Part shown: positions 27,993 through 37,432 of the stretch, piece by piece
Position numbering within the stretch: the first letter of the stretch is position 1
Layout: every line of letters starts with the position of its first letter
Made by a program: the position numbers and the translations under genes
Assembly: GCF_003432065.1 (NCBI RefSeq)
Contig: NZ_QWDE01000001.1
Coordinates: 744,001 to 808,000 of the forward strand
Length of the DNA: 64,000 nucleotides
Source: Mucilaginibacter terrenus
Lineage (GTDB): Bacteria; Bacteroidota; Bacteroidia; Sphingobacteriales; Sphingobacteriaceae
Direction: 5' to 3'
The notes under the pieces: generated by a model
Databases searched by the model: none
What the model saw: only the letters and a program-made list of their open reading frames with translations
What the model was told of the DNA's origin: nothing

Positions 27993-28427
27993 ATGATAGA
28001 TGTCGCCAATCAATTGAAAGATGTAGTGAATGGGTTTCTTGGTAGCCGGTCGGCCCTCATTATTTGGAACCATACCGGCGCGCCCGGTAAATGGAGCAAC
28101 AAGCAGATTATAGGACACCTGATAGATAGCGCGCACATTAACTTACAGCGCCTGGTGAGGTGCACCTACGAAGAATGCTTTAAGCTGGTATACTTCCAGG
28201 ATGAATGGGTGCAGGTACAGCACTACAATGATGCCGACATATTTGAACTGCTGCAGCTTTGGCGTTTAATAAACATGCAGATAGTAAGAGTGCTTGTAAA
28301 CTATCCACCCAACAGAATAAGCATCACCTGCGACAATGGCCGGCACGAAGTAAGCTTTGTTACAGTAGAGTTCCTGGCGAACGACTATATAGCCCATATA
28401 AGGCATCATCTGGATCAGCTAAAATAA
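27993..28427 (+). CDS. DinB-like four-helix protein
   Basis: A 144-residue protein of the DinB/YfiT superfamily. The histidines expected to bind a metal are in GHLIDSAHINLQRL near residue 41-48 and in DYIAHIRHHLDQLK at the C-terminus, with KWSNKQIIGHLIDSA matching the family's W-S-x-K-x-x-x-x-H-L pattern. Members include metal-dependent thiol transferases and many uncharacterised proteins. It is divergent from the SpmAB-like gene (93-base gap) and is followed by repeat element A. Confidence 0.88.
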   Translation: MIDVANQLKDVVNGFLGSRSALIIWNHTGAPGKWSNKQIIGHLIDSAHINLQRLVRCTYEECFKLVYFQDEWVQVQHYNDADIFELLQLWRLINMQIVRVLVNYPPNRISITCDNGRHEVSFVTVEFLANDYIAHIRHHLDQLK

Positions 28428-28447
28428 GCGACCAGTGTAAGAAGACT

Positions 28448-28660
28448 GGTGTCCCAGTTGTCGTAAATGAAGTGTCCCAGCCTTTTCAGTTTGAGAGTTG
28501 TAATAATTGCATAAGTACTTATCAAATAGCATATTAGGCAAGTTTTGTTGAAGTATTTGTACTGTCCCGGAGTGTCTCGCTTGTAATATGTAAACATCTA
28601 ATGGTCAGTACATTAACATATTTACCTGTCCCGGGTGTCCCGCTTTAAAAGCGGGACACC
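28448..28660 (+). repeat. Repeat element copy A (heptamer TGTCCCG)
   Basis: A 213-bp noncoding element bounded by GGTGTCCC and GGGACACC. It has six same-direction heptamers at 28450 (TGTCCCA), 28473 (TGTCCCA), 28563 (TGTCCCG), 28573 (TGTCTCG), 28627 and 28636 (TGTCCCG). One inverted copy lies at 28653. The conserved core begins GAAGTATTTGTACTG at 28550. The terminal hairpin has 13-bp arms at 28634-28646 and 28648-28660. It fills the gap between the DinB and HxlR genes and ends two bases from the HxlR stop codon, so its hairpin may also terminate HxlR transcription. It is homologous to copies B and C. Confidence 0.85.
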
Positions 28661-28662
28661 TG

Positions 28663-29046
28663 TTATGCTTTCTCGGTGGTCGAAACAGTTCGCCTGGTCT
28701 TGATTATCCGTTCACGATGTTGCGATCCCCATTCCTTCAATGCGTCAATAATGGGCCACACAGACTGGCTATATGGCGTAAGTTCATAAGTAACGGTCAC
28801 CGGTACGGTATCAAACACCTTACGCTCCACAAACTCATTTAGTTCCAGGTCGCGCAGTTCCTTTGATAATACTTTAGGAGTAATGTCCGCTAGTGCTTTT
28901 TGCACCTCATTAAATCTCATCGGCCCTTCGCTAAGCGCCAATATAAGGGGCAACTTCCACTTACCACTTAGTACGTACAGCGCATCCTTTACAGAATTCA
29001 TGGCTCCGGTACATTCTTTACTACTATGTTTTCTGTCGTATGGCAT
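28663..29046 (-). CDS. HxlR family transcriptional regulator
   Basis: A 127-residue MarR-type winged-helix regulator of the HxlR family. The family cysteine is present in SSKECTGAMNSVKDALYVLSGKW (Cys12); in HypR/YodB-type members it senses electrophiles and diamide. The DNA-binding part is GPMRFNEVQKALADITPKVLSKELRDLELNEFVERK. It is divergent from an azoreductase gene, the same arrangement as Bacillus YodB-AzoR, so it very likely represses the azoreductase. A palindrome in the 108-base shared gap is the likely operator. Confidence 0.93.
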   Translation of the reverse strand: MPYDRKHSSKECTGAMNSVKDALYVLSGKWKLPLILALSEGPMRFNEVQKALADITPKVLSKELRDLELNEFVERKVFDTVPVTVTYELTPYSQSVWPIIDALKEWGSQHRERIIKTRRTVSTTEKA

Positions 29047-29061
29047 GGCGCAAAGGTGCTA

Positions 29062-29096
29062 ACTATCCTAAAGCATACCGCTATCCTTTGGGATAG
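29062..29096. promoter_or_regulatory. Likely HxlR operator between HxlR and azoR genes
   Basis: The perfect inverted repeat CTATCC-TTTG-GGATAG lies at 29081-29096. A further half-site, ACTATCCTA, lies at 29062-29070, giving CTATCC twice in the same direction 18 bases apart. Its place in the divergent promoter region and its symmetry fit a dimeric winged-helix regulator. Confidence 0.6.
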
Positions 29097-29123
29097 TAAT
29101 ATCTTTTTAATAGTAAACAAACA

Positions 29124-29131
29124 TAGGTTTG
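29124..29131 (+). promoter_or_regulatory. -7 box (TAnnTTTG) for azoR
   Basis: TAGGTTTG lies 23 bases before the azoreductase ATG and 28 bases after the operator palindrome, so a bound repressor would cover the upstream promoter region. The -33 position holds only a T-rich stretch. Confidence 0.5.
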
Positions 29132-29154
29132 TCCATCATTAAAATAGATAAAAC

Positions 29155-29751
29155 ATGAAAATATTACATCTTATTTCGAGCCCCCGCGGCAACGCGTCGG
29201 TAAGTAGAAAACTGGGTAACGCAATAGTAGAAAGGCTGCAGGCAAAAGAACCGGACAGCGTAGTTACGGTGCACGATCTTACCAGTACACCGTTCCCGCA
29301 CCTGGAAGAGGTACATTTAACATCCTTTTTCACACCTGCAGAACAGCACAGCCCGGAACTGGCGACCGCCGTTAAACACAGCGATGAAGCAATAGCCGAA
29401 CTAATGGACGCTGACGTTATAGTAATAGATGCGCCCATGTACAACTTCAGTATTCCCTCAACATTGAAAGCCTGGTTAGACCACATCATCCGTGCTGGTA
29501 AAACCTTCCGTTACTCAGAGAAAGGTCCTGAGGGATTGGTGCACAACAAGAAAGTTTATTTGGCTATCTCCAGCGGCGGTATCTATTCTGAAGGCCCGAT
29601 GAAAGGATACGACTTTATAGAGCCTTATCTGAAAAGTGTATTCGGGATGTTGGGCGTCAGCGATGTGACCGTTTACCGTGCTGAAGGCTTAAAGGTGCCA
29701 GGCGTTCTTGAACATGCGTTTGAAAAAGCGGTGGAGAGTATAGCTGTGTAG
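29155..29751 (+). CDS. azoR: FMN-dependent NADH-azoreductase
   Basis: A 198-residue flavodoxin-fold reductase that reduces quinones and azo compounds with NADH. The N-terminal FMN-phosphate loop is ISSPRGNASVSRKLGNAIVERL. The flavin-binding MYNFSIPSTLKAWLDHIIRAGKTFRYSEKGPEGL segment is the hallmark of AzoR. It protects against quinone stress. Its divergent HxlR regulator and the palindrome between them point to induction by quinones or electrophiles. Confidence 0.95.
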   Translation: MKILHLISSPRGNASVSRKLGNAIVERLQAKEPDSVVTVHDLTSTPFPHLEEVHLTSFFTPAEQHSPELATAVKHSDEAIAELMDADVIVIDAPMYNFSIPSTLKAWLDHIIRAGKTFRYSEKGPEGLVHNKKVYLAISSGGIYSEGPMKGYDFIEPYLKSVFGMLGVSDVTVYRAEGLKVPGVLEHAFEKAVESIAV

Positions 29752-29773
29752 ACCGAAAGTTTTTTAATTACAG

Positions 29774-29804
29774 AATGGCCTATCGGATCGATGGGCCATT
29801 TTCA
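29774..29804 (+). terminator. Terminator after azoR
   Basis: AATGGCC (29774-29780) pairs with GGCCATT (29794-29800), and more bases pair inside. T residues follow. It lies 22 bases after the azoR stop. Confidence 0.7.
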
Positions 29805-29910
29805 TTAATAACTATCTCAATACTTATTAAATATGGGCGAATCTGCAGGTGTCCAAAGGCAAGCTTTTTGGCCGCAGGCTTTTAGGGCATTGTTAGCCCA
29901 GGTGTTAATA

Positions 29911-31155
29911 TTAGTTCCTTATTTGTCCTTCGCCACGTACTATCCATTTATAGCTGGTGAGTTCTTCCAGTCCCATGGGTCCGCGGGCATGCAGCTTTTG
30001 TGTGCTGATGCCAATCTCAGCACCGAGACCAAACTGCGCTCCATCAGTAAATGCCGTAGAGGCATTCACATATACAGCAGCCGCATCTACCCGGTTCAGG
30101 AAGGCTTCAATATGTTGAGGGTTTTCGGATAGTATTGCCTCGCTGTGTTTTGAACTGTTTTTAGCGATATGCACCAGTGCCTCTTCCATATTGTCAACTG
30201 TTTTAATCGCCATTTTCATTGATAAAAACTCTGTACCGAAATGTTCTGGCTGCGCGTGGTGCAACAGCCAGGCAGGATAATGGCTTTCAAGAAAAGCGAA
30301 GGACAGTTTATCTGCATAAAGTTCTACGCCTTTGCTGGCTAGTGGTAACGCGAGAAAAGGAAGTTCATTTAACCTTGCAGAATTGATGATAAGGCAATCC
30401 AAAGCATTGCACACGCTTACACGCCGGGTTTTTGCATTGTCGATAATAGCAGCAGCCTTTTGCAGATCGGCGGTCTCATCCAAATACGTGTGCACAATAC
30501 CAGCCCCGGTTTCTATCACCGGCACTTTAGCGTTGATGCGTACATAGTCTATTAAACCCTGGCTGCCGCGTGGGATCAGTACATCTACATAACCAACGGC
30601 ATTTAACAAGGCTTCAGTCGCTTCGCGTTCGGGTGGCAGGAGGGTGGCGGCATTTACATCGATCCTGTACTGCTGTAACACATCATGAATAATCTTGATG
30701 ATAGCTTTATTAGAAAATTCGGCGTCGCTGCCACCCTTTAGTATGCTGGTGTTACCTGTTTTAAAACACAAAGCAAATACATCGAAAGTAACGTTTGGCC
30801 TGGCCTCATAGATGACTCCTACTACACCCAGAGGTACCCTTAACTTTGTTATCTGCAGGCCATTAGGACGTGTATCGTCCGACAAAATTTTGCCAAGCGG
30901 GCTCTCCAATCCCGCCACATTCTTAATATCGGCAGCAATAGCAGCTATACGGTCGGCAGTTAGTTTCAATCTGTCATATTTGGGATCGGCAGGATCCATC
31001 CTGTCTAGATCTTTCTGGTTTTCTGCCAGTAGTATCGTTGTTTGCGACACGGCTGCTTTTGCTACGTCCAGTAATACCGCGTTTATTAAATCGGGTGCAA
31101 GGTTCAGCGTCCGGGCGGCAGCGACCGCGTTCTCGAAATATATGTGGTATGCCAT
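29911..31155 (-). CDS. proA: Gamma-glutamyl phosphate reductase
   Basis: A 414-residue aldehyde-dehydrogenase-fold enzyme. It reduces gamma-glutamyl phosphate to glutamate-5-semialdehyde with NADPH, the second step of proline synthesis. The catalytic cysteine is in [15 protein letters not shown]. The [18 protein letters not shown] and [11 protein letters not shown] motifs bind the cofactor. It starts two bases after the proB stop and is cotranscribed with it. An antisense frame covers the end of the gene but is not credible. Confidence 0.97.
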   Translation of the reverse strand: MAYHIYFENAVAAARTLNLAPDLINAVLLDVAKAAVSQTTILLAENQKDLDRMDPADPKYDRLKLTADRIAAIAADIKNVAGLESPLGKILSDDTRPNGLQITKLRVPLGVVGVIYEARPNVTFDVFALCFKTGNTSILKGGSDAEFSNKAIIKIIHDVLQQYRIDVNAATLLPPEREATEALLNAVGYVDVLIPRGSQGLIDYVRINAKVPVIETGAGIVHTYLDETADLQKAAAIIDNAKTRRVSVCNALDCLIINSARLNELPFLALPLASKGVELYADKLSFAFLESHYPAWLLHHAQPEHFGTEFLSMKMAIKTVDNMEEALVHIAKNSSKHSEAILSENPQHIEAFLNRVDAAAVYVNASTAFTDGAQFGLGAEIGISTQKLHARGPMGLEELTSYKWIVRGEGQIRN

Positions 31156-31157
31156 GG

Positions 31158-32234
31158 CTATGCCTGTAAGTAAAGATAATCGTAATGTACAAGCGGGCGC
31201 TGTTTTTTCAATCCCTGAAGTTCCCGGGCCTTGTCAGCTCCATACTCGGCCTGTCCTAACCCTATGAGCTTGTTGTGTTCATCCAATATGCGGATGATGT
31301 CGCCTTTCTTAAAATCAGCAATGATTTCTATAATACCTACGGGCAGTAAACTTGATGCCTTATTGGAGAGCAGAACACTACGCGCGCCCTCATTTACTTG
31401 CACCACACCGGTTGCGGCATTCTCTGCATGGGCAAGCCATTTTTTCTTACCCGATTTCTTTTTTTCAGGCACAAAGCGGGTATGCACAGCCTTGCCTGCA
31501 AGCAACTCTGTTAAAATATCATCAGTTGTGCCATTGGCAATATGAACTGTAATACCTAATTGAGCTACTTTGTGCGCAATAGAGGATTTTGTTATCATGC
31601 CGCCACGCCCAAACTGCGATCGTGCCGAACTCACAAACGAAGAAAGGTCTATACCTTCACTTGTAACTTCTTGTATCACTTCAGAACCGGGGAGTTTAGG
31701 GTCGCCGGTGTAAATACCATCAACATTGGTTAGTACAATTAGCGCCTCGGCATTCAACATAGAGGCGATAAGCCCCGCAAGTTCGTCGTTATCGGTAAAC
31801 ATTAACTCGGTTACTGATACAACATCATTTTCATTTATCACCGGTACAACCTGGTTTTGAAGCAATATCTCCAAACAGTTGCGCATGTTGAGGTAATGCA
31901 CCCGGTCACGAAAATCTTCCTTGGTTACCAGCACTTGTGAACAAAGTGTGTCATATTTTTCGAAAAGCTGCGCGTAAGTATTTATAAGCTTTACTTGCCC
32001 TATCGAAGCCAGCAACTGGCGCGCAGCTACAGCATCATGTTTGTCACCAACCTTGATCAGGCTGCGCCCTGAAGCTACGGCTCCTGACGATACCAAGATC
32101 ACCTCAATACCCTGCTTGCTTATGGCGGCCACCTGGTCAACCAAATGGGAGAGGCGTTCTTGATCAGGCAGGCCATTTGGCTGAGTAATCACGTTAGAGC
32201 CTATCTTAACAATGACGCGACGGTACTGGTACAT
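31158..32234 (-). CDS. proB: Glutamate 5-kinase
   Basis: A 358-residue kinase that phosphorylates the gamma-carboxyl of glutamate, the committed and proline-inhibited step of proline synthesis. The amino-acid-kinase domain (residues 1-255) has [23 protein letters not shown] and [36 protein letters not shown]-terminal PUA domain (about 275-350) is present, as in E. coli. It is the first gene of the proBA operon. Confidence 0.97.
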   Translation of the reverse strand: MYQYRRVIVKIGSNVITQPNGLPDQERLSHLVDQVAAISKQGIEVILVSSGAVASGRSLIKVGDKHDAVAARQLLASIGQVKLINTYAQLFEKYDTLCSQVLVTKEDFRDRVHYLNMRNCLEILLQNQVVPVINENDVVSVTELMFTDNDELAGLIASMLNAEALIVLTNVDGIYTGDPKLPGSEVIQEVTSEGIDLSSFVSSARSQFGRGGMITKSSIAHKVAQLGITVHIANGTTDDILTELLAGKAVHTRFVPEKKKSGKKKWLAHAENAATGVVQVNEGARSVLLSNKASSLLPVGIIEIIADFKKGDIIRILDEHNKLIGLGQAEYGADKARELQGLKKQRPLVHYDYLYLQA

Positions 32235-32365
32235 TAATGTATAGTAGTTTTGTCGTCAATAATAACAATTTGAAAGTAAATGCAGGAAAGAATATGCAAA
32301 TACCGCTTATTAACGCATCCGAAAGCTAAAACTTAACCTTACAAATACTGTTATCAGGCTAATTC

Positions 32366-33298
32366 ATGGCATCATCAAAACTATCAATATACGCGGCACT
32401 GGCTGCCAATTTACTTATCGCTATAACCAAATTTATAGCAGGTGCAATTAGTAACAGCGCAGCGATGATAGCCGAGGGAGTACATTCTGTAGTTGATACT
32501 GTAAATGAGTTATTGCTGCTGCTGGGGCTTCATCGCAGCAAAAAACAGCCCGATGCTATGCATCCGTTCGGGTATGGTAAGGAGTTATACTTTTGGTCGT
32601 TTATCGTTTCTATCATGATCTTTGGACTGGGAGGTGGCGTGTCTATTTATCAGGGTATAACGCACATTATCCACCCCGAGAAAATGGGTGACCCAACAAT
32701 CAACTACATCGTACTTTCACTATCGATAGTTTTTGAAGGGACATCATTGTTTATCGCCTTAAAACAATTTAACCAGGTTCGCGGCGCTACACCGTGGTGG
32801 GAGGCCGTAGTTAAAAGTAAAGATCCGTCCAGTTTTCTGGTATTATTTGAGGATGCAGCGGCGGTAGCGGGGTTGTTTATTGTAATCATATGTGTATACC
32901 TCAGCCACAAGCTTAATCTCCCTTATTTGGATGGTGTCGCGTCGCTGCTGGTTGGTATAATTTTGATCATTGTTTCGTCTATCCTGGCACGCGAAAGCCG
33001 CAGTTTATTAATGGGCGAAGGCGTGTCAACTCAAACGAGAGAAAAAATATGTCACATGGTGGAAGGCGATGATCACGTGGTGAAAGTACAGCACATATTA
33101 TCAACTTATCAGTCACCCAGTGAGGTGTTGCTCATGCTGATCGTAGCGTTTAAGGATGACCTGGATACGGAAGAAATAAACATTGCTATAGACCGCATAC
33201 GCGATAAAGTGAAAGCGGAGTTCAAGCTGGTACGCTTTGTTATCATTCAGCCGGAAAGCCTGGATCATCACCTGCTCTGGAATGATGACAGCCATTAA
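32366..33298 (+). CDS. Cation diffusion facilitator (CDF) transporter
   Basis: A 310-residue inner-membrane antiporter that exports divalent metals such as Zn2+, Fe2+ or Mn2+. Six helices are expected. The HxxxD metal motif is in AEGVHSVVDTVNELLLLLG (H40, D44). The FEDAAAVAGLFIVIICVYLSH segment supplies the second site. A cytosolic ferredoxin-like domain follows, from about residue 215. The long VYLSHKLN and KPSSFLVLFEDAAA pattern fits the DUF-type CDF subgroup with weak metal prediction. It is transcribed divergently from proB. Confidence 0.92.
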   Translation: MASSKLSIYAALAANLLIAITKFIAGAISNSAAMIAEGVHSVVDTVNELLLLLGLHRSKKQPDAMHPFGYGKELYFWSFIVSIMIFGLGGGVSIYQGITHIIHPEKMGDPTINYIVLSLSIVFEGTSLFIALKQFNQVRGATPWWEAVVKSKDPSSFLVLFEDAAAVAGLFIVIICVYLSHKLNLPYLDGVASLLVGIILIIVSSILARESRSLLMGEGVSTQTREKICHMVEGDDHVVKVQHILSTYQSPSEVLLMLIVAFKDDLDTEEINIAIDRIRDKVKAEFKLVRFVIIQPESLDHHLLWNDDSH

Positions 33299-33404
33299 CA
33301 TTGGTTAAAATGAACTAAAGCAAACACATATTTACTTTAGCCTGTTATTGCTAAACAACATACCCATCTGTTTATGCTTATTTTGCAGCGGGTTAAACAT
33401 CAAT

Positions 33405-34703
33405 ATGGATAAAAAACTTAAGGCAAGGCCCCGTGTGTTGATCATCGGTGGCGGCTTTGCCGGTATACAACTTGCCAAAAAACTCAGGAACGCACCTGTT
33501 GAGGTGTTACTGCTTGATAAACATAACTACCATACTTTTCAGCCGCTGCTGTACCAGGTTGCAATGGGTGCGCTGGAGGGCGATTCCATCGGTTTTCCGA
33601 TACGAAGGATCTTCAGCAGGCAAAAGAATTTTACTTTTCATTTAGCCGAAGTACAAAAGATAGATACCGAAGCGAGGATAGTTACAGCCAACATAGGCGA
33701 TATACATTATGATTACCTGGTACTGGCAACAGGGGCAAATACCAATTACTTCGGGAACAAACAACTAGAGCATTACACGCTTCCCATGAAGAACATTGCT
33801 GAGGCGCTGAACGTGCGGAGCCTTATACTTCAAAATCTGGAAAAAGCTTTGGTTACCTTTGATGAAACCGAACGCAATGCCTTGCTCACCTTTGTTGTGG
33901 TTGGGGGCGGTCCCACAGGTGTGGAGTTGTCCGGAGCGATTGCCGAATTGCGAAAGTACATCCTCTGTAAAGATTACCCCGGCTTGTGCGATGCCGATAT
34001 GAAGGTGTTTTTGGTGGAAGGTAAACCAGAACTGCTGGCAGCAATGTCTAAAGGGGCATCAAGCAAAGCCAAGAAGTTTTTGACAGACTTGGGTATCACT
34101 ATTTACAATAGTGTGCATGTGGAGAGTTACGATGGCCTTACACTAAAGATTGACGACGGTACGGTGATTAAAACGCGTAATGTGTTATGGGCGGCAGGTG
34201 TAAGAGGCGAGATGCCTCAAGGCCTACCTGCAGAAAAGATCGCCAAAGGCAACCGGGTAATAACAGACGAGATAAACAAGGTAGTTGGCTATGATAATGT
34301 ATTTGCCATTGGTGACGTTTCCTCTGTAGTTACTGAAGGTGCTCCTAACGGTTATCCCGGCGTAGCACAAGTAGCACTACAGCAGGGAGAGCAGCTGGCC
34401 AAAAACCTGGTGAATATAGTAGAAGGCCGGCCAACCAAGCCGTTCAGGTACAATGACCTGGGTACGATGGCAACTATTGGCCGCAACAAGGCTGTGGCTG
34501 ATCTTAAGCACCTGCAGTTCCAGGGATTCTTCGCCTGGATATTGTGGATGTTTGTGCATCTGTTGTCGTTAGCTGGGTTTAGCAATAAAACAATCGTGTT
34601 TTTTAACTGGGCAACAAACTACCTTACGCGTAATAGCGATAACAGGCTGGTGATACACCATTTTGATACAAATACTATGATGACAGATCCTACGGCCAAA
34701 TAG
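33405..34703 (+). CDS. ndh: Type II NADH:quinone oxidoreductase
   Basis: A 432-residue FAD-dependent enzyme that passes electrons from NADH to menaquinone without pumping protons. FAD binds at VLIIGGGFAGIQLAKKLRN and NADH at FVVVGGGPTGVELSGAIAEL. The quinone-site sequence NTNYFGN and FNGRPTYPFRYNDLGTMATIGRNKAVADL-type segments are present, and the C-terminal helices (GFFAWILWMFVHLLSLAGF) attach it to the membrane. The frame runs to a TTG at 33348, but the ATG at 33405 (MDKKLKARPRVLIIGGG) is normal. The antiporter gene follows after 31 bases. Confidence 0.95.
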   Translation: MDKKLKARPRVLIIGGGFAGIQLAKKLRNAPVEVLLLDKHNYHTFQPLLYQVAMGALEGDSIGFPIRRIFSRQKNFTFHLAEVQKIDTEARIVTANIGDIHYDYLVLATGANTNYFGNKQLEHYTLPMKNIAEALNVRSLILQNLEKALVTFDETERNALLTFVVVGGGPTGVELSGAIAELRKYILCKDYPGLCDADMKVFLVEGKPELLAAMSKGASSKAKKFLTDLGITIYNSVHVESYDGLTLKIDDGTVIKTRNVLWAAGVRGEMPQGLPAEKIAKGNRVITDEINKVVGYDNVFAIGDVSSVVTEGAPNGYPGVAQVALQQGEQLAKNLVNIVEGRPTKPFRYNDLGTMATIGRNKAVADLKHLQFQGFFAWILWMFVHLLSLAGFSNKTIVFFNWATNYLTRNSDNRLVIHHFDTNTMMTDPTAK

Positions 34704-34734
34704 CCGTGGAGCTGAATATTTAGCTGATACGCGT

Positions 34735-35988
34735 ATGCACCTTTTCTTAATTATAGCATTGTTGGTAATGGTGTGTGCGTTTTATTCGTACATAAACGCC
34801 CGCTTTCTTCGGCTGCCCGGTACTATCGGCATTATGGCCTTAGCTATTGCAGGGTCTATGGTAACGATCGCCGTAGAAAATATATACCCCGGTGTGGCCA
34901 AATACCTTACTATTTTGGCCAACAACATCAGCTTTTCTACTATAGTACTTAATGTTATGCTTGGCTTTCTGCTGTTTGCCAGCGCGTTCAACTTAAACGT
35001 AAGAAAACTAAAGCGCGAAATGCGCCCTGTGCTGCTCCTTAGTACTATTGGCGTGCTTCTTTCTACAGCGTTATTCGGCACATTGCTTTATTTCGTTGCG
35101 GGGCTTATAGATATTAAAATACCGTTTATTTACTGCCTGCTGTTTGGCGCATTAGTTTCGCCTACAGATACCGTTGCGGTGGGTGCTATAGTAAAGCATT
35201 CAAAGCTACCCTCGAATTTGGAAACTATTATCGCCGGCGAATCTTTGTTTAACGATGGGATAGGCTTGGTGCTGTTCATCACTCTTCTGGAAATCACCCG
35301 TTCGGGAACCGACAGTTTTGACCTGGGTAAAACGGTTATGCTTTTTATACAGGAAGTTTTTGGCGGGATTGCTATAGGTGCGGCAAGTGGGTATTTGTCG
35401 TTTAGGCTGATGCGCTCAGTAAATGACTTTCAAACAATTGTATTGGTGTCACTCGGCGTGGTAATGTTTAATTCCGTGGCAGCTTCCTATCTTAATCTAT
35501 CTATACCACTATCTGTTGTTACCGCTGGTTTATTCGCAGGTGCGCGATCTATTAACGCAGACACAAAGGAGCATTCGCACGAGGCGCTTGAGAAATTCTG
35601 GAACTTAATTGATGAGTTATTAAATACAATCCTCTTTGTGATGGTTGGTTTACAGATGATCAATCTGCCCTACATTAAAAACTATTGGATTACCGGTGGA
35701 ATAGGAATAGTGCTGATATTAGCTGCACGGTGGTTGAGCATACTGGTGCCACTAACGTTCCTTAGAAGGTCATTAAACATTAATTACAATAATGTAAATA
35801 TACTTACCTGGGCAGGAGTGAGGGGTGGTATATCTATAGCCCTGGCTTTGTCTTTACCGGCATCACCATACAGGCATTTTATACTTTCCGGAAGCTACTT
35901 TATCGTGATCTTCTCTATAATCGTGCAGGGATTAACACTCAACCGGATGATCAACTCAGCGTATAAAACCAAGGAAGATGCCACCTAG
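34735..35988 (+). CDS. CPA1 family Na+/H+ antiporter
   Basis: A 417-residue monovalent cation:proton antiporter of the CPA1/NhaP type, with 11-13 helices. The transport core shows the SPTDTVAVGAIVKHSKLP motif and the GESLFNDGIGLVLFI Asn-Asp pair. It exports Na+ and takes in H+ for pH and salt balance. The start is the ATG at 34735. Its stop overlaps the last bases of the convergent PaiB-like gene (35985-35988). It follows NDH-2 on the same strand and may be cotranscribed with it. Confidence 0.93.
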   Translation: MHLFLIIALLVMVCAFYSYINARFLRLPGTIGIMALAIAGSMVTIAVENIYPGVAKYLTILANNISFSTIVLNVMLGFLLFASAFNLNVRKLKREMRPVLLLSTIGVLLSTALFGTLLYFVAGLIDIKIPFIYCLLFGALVSPTDTVAVGAIVKHSKLPSNLETIIAGESLFNDGIGLVLFITLLEITRSGTDSFDLGKTVMLFIQEVFGGIAIGAASGYLSFRLMRSVNDFQTIVLVSLGVVMFNSVAASYLNLSIPLSVVTAGLFAGARSINADTKEHSHEALEKFWNLIDELLNTILFVMVGLQMINLPYIKNYWITGGIGIVLILAARWLSILVPLTFLRRSLNINYNNVNILTWAGVRGGISIALALSLPASPYRHFILSGSYFIVIFSIIVQGLTLNRMINSAYKTKEDAT

Positions 35989-36593
35989 CCTTTGCCGCTC
36001 ATGTATTTGCCTATTTGTCGTTCATTAGCATCGCCGGACTTACTAAATGTTTCTATGATATTTTGCTGTTCGGCTTCTGTCCTGTTTTGGCTAAGTTTCT
36101 TCTTAGCCTGCAGATCGTCTACCACAATTTCAAATGCCACAATGCCTTTCATCATCTTCAGCTTATAATCATCTTCCAAATTGTCCCATTGCTGCATATA
36201 GCCTTGCTCGTAAAAGCCGATCATCTTCTTCAGTAGCACTTCTATATCAGCCACATCACTGATTAATTTTGCTCTTCCGTAAGCATGAACCGAAATGTAG
36301 TTCCATGTGGGCACATTTTGAACCTTCTCGTAATTAGATGGCGAGATGTAAGCGTGCGGTTCCGAGAAGATGACCAAAGACGTTCCATTAAAACTGGCAG
36401 CAGCCTGGGGGTTAGCTTTTGCAAAGTGCGATAACAGAACTATTGTACCATCTCGCTGCTCTACAATAAAGGGGATATGAGTAGCCACGGGCACACCATC
36501 CAGGGTATTAACCATGGTGGCAAAACTATAGCGTTGCATAAAGCTTACAGCTTCACGCACATCTGGCATCTGAAAGTGCTTTGGAGTATACAA
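35985..36593 (-). CDS. PaiB/FMN-binding family protein
   Basis: A 202-residue protein of the PaiB family, a split-barrel flavin-binding fold. The beginning MYTPKHFQMPDVREAVSFMQRYSFATMV and the NVPTWNYISVHAYGRAKLI motif are typical. In Bacillus subtilis PaiB lowers sporulation and degradative-enzyme expression, but its biochemical role is unclear. The four final bases overlap the antiporter gene. It is followed upstream by proC (19-base gap), but there is no clear functional tie. Confidence 0.9.
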   Translation of the reverse strand: MYTPKHFQMPDVREAVSFMQRYSFATMVNTLDGVPVATHIPFIVEQRDGTIVLLSHFAKANPQAAASFNGTSLVIFSEPHAYISPSNYEKVQNVPTWNYISVHAYGRAKLISDVADIEVLLKKMIGFYEQGYMQQWDNLEDDYKLKMMKGIVAFEIVVDDLQAKKKLSQNRTEAEQQNIIETFSKSGDANERQIGKYMSGKG

Positions 36594-36612
36594 TTTATCT
36601 AATTATAACGCT

Positions 36613-37431
36613 TTATTCACTGCCCTTGTAAAGCACTCCGGCCTTTTCTGCTGATAGCTTTATGCCTTTTATCATGGCGGAGCTAAAGCCATTGTGCTCC
36701 ATTTCGTTAAGGCCCGCAATGGTACAGCCCTTTGGCGATGTTACCTTATCAATTTCCTGTTCAGGATGTGAGGCAAGCTGAAGCAGAAGATCAGCAGCTC
36801 CTTTAGCTGTTTGCGCAGCCATTTTAAGCGCATCATGAGCATGAAAACCTATTTCGGTACCACCTTGTGATGCAGCGCGAATAGAGCGCAGGAAGAATGC
36901 TATACCACAAGCGCATAAAGCGGTAGCGGAAGTCATTAATTCCTCATTAATCTGAATGCTTACACCAACTGTATCAAAAAGAGATTTAACCAGGCTTACG
37001 TTAGCTGCGGAGGCATTATCAGTAGCTATACAGGTCATGCTGTGACCAATAGCTATTGCTGTGTTTGGCATAGCTCGTATCACCTGCACCTGCAGGCCAA
37101 GCTGATTGCGAATATCCTGGCAGCTTACGCCGGACACAACAGATATCAGCAAATGCTTGCTTTCCATAGCAGCTGGCTTAATTTCGTCAAGCAGTTTATT
37201 TAGCTGTTGCGGTAAAATGGCAAGCACAACAATGTCTGCCTTAGTAACAGCTTCAGTATTATTTGCTGTAACGTTGTAGCCGTCGGCCGCGAGTGGCGCT
37301 AACGCCGCTGTATTGCGCCGCGTGAGCGTAATTTGTTGCGGAGTAAATATACCTGCCTTTACCAAACCTTTGGCCAATGCCAATCCTATGTTACCGCTGC
37401 CCAATATGGCTATATGCTGTTGTGTTTCCAT
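36613..37431 (-). CDS. proC: Pyrroline-5-carboxylate reductase
   Basis: A 272-residue NAD(P)H enzyme that makes proline from pyrroline-5-carboxylate, the last step of the route. The Rossmann motif is AILGSGNIGLALAKGLVKAG. The C-terminal signature TSPKGCTIAGLNEMEHNGFSSAMIKGI is clear. It starts one base after the argB stop (37433), so the two are cotranscribed. Proline synthesis in this window is therefore split between proBA and this argB-proC unit. Confidence 0.95.
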   Translation of the reverse strand: METQQHIAILGSGNIGLALAKGLVKAGIFTPQQITLTRRNTAALAPLAADGYNVTANNTEAVTKADIVVLAILPQQLNKLLDEIKPAAMESKHLLISVVSGVSCQDIRNQLGLQVQVIRAMPNTAIAIGHSMTCIATDNASAANVSLVKSLFDTVGVSIQINEELMTSATALCACGIAFFLRSIRAASQGGTEIGFHAHDALKMAAQTAKGAADLLLQLASHPEQEIDKVTSPKGCTIAGLNEMEHNGFSSAMIKGIKLSAEKAGVLYKGSE

Positions 37432-37432
37432 G

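Noticed and set aside
27900..28136. N-terminal extension of the SpmAB-like gene to 28136
   Set aside because: It is antisense to the DinB gene, is not hydrophobic like the family's beginning and the ATG at 27899 gives a normal start.
29833..30132. A plus-strand frame of 99 codons beginning MGESAGVQRQ
   Set aside because: Most of it is antisense to the end of proA, which is well conserved; the amino acid pattern is not protein-like.
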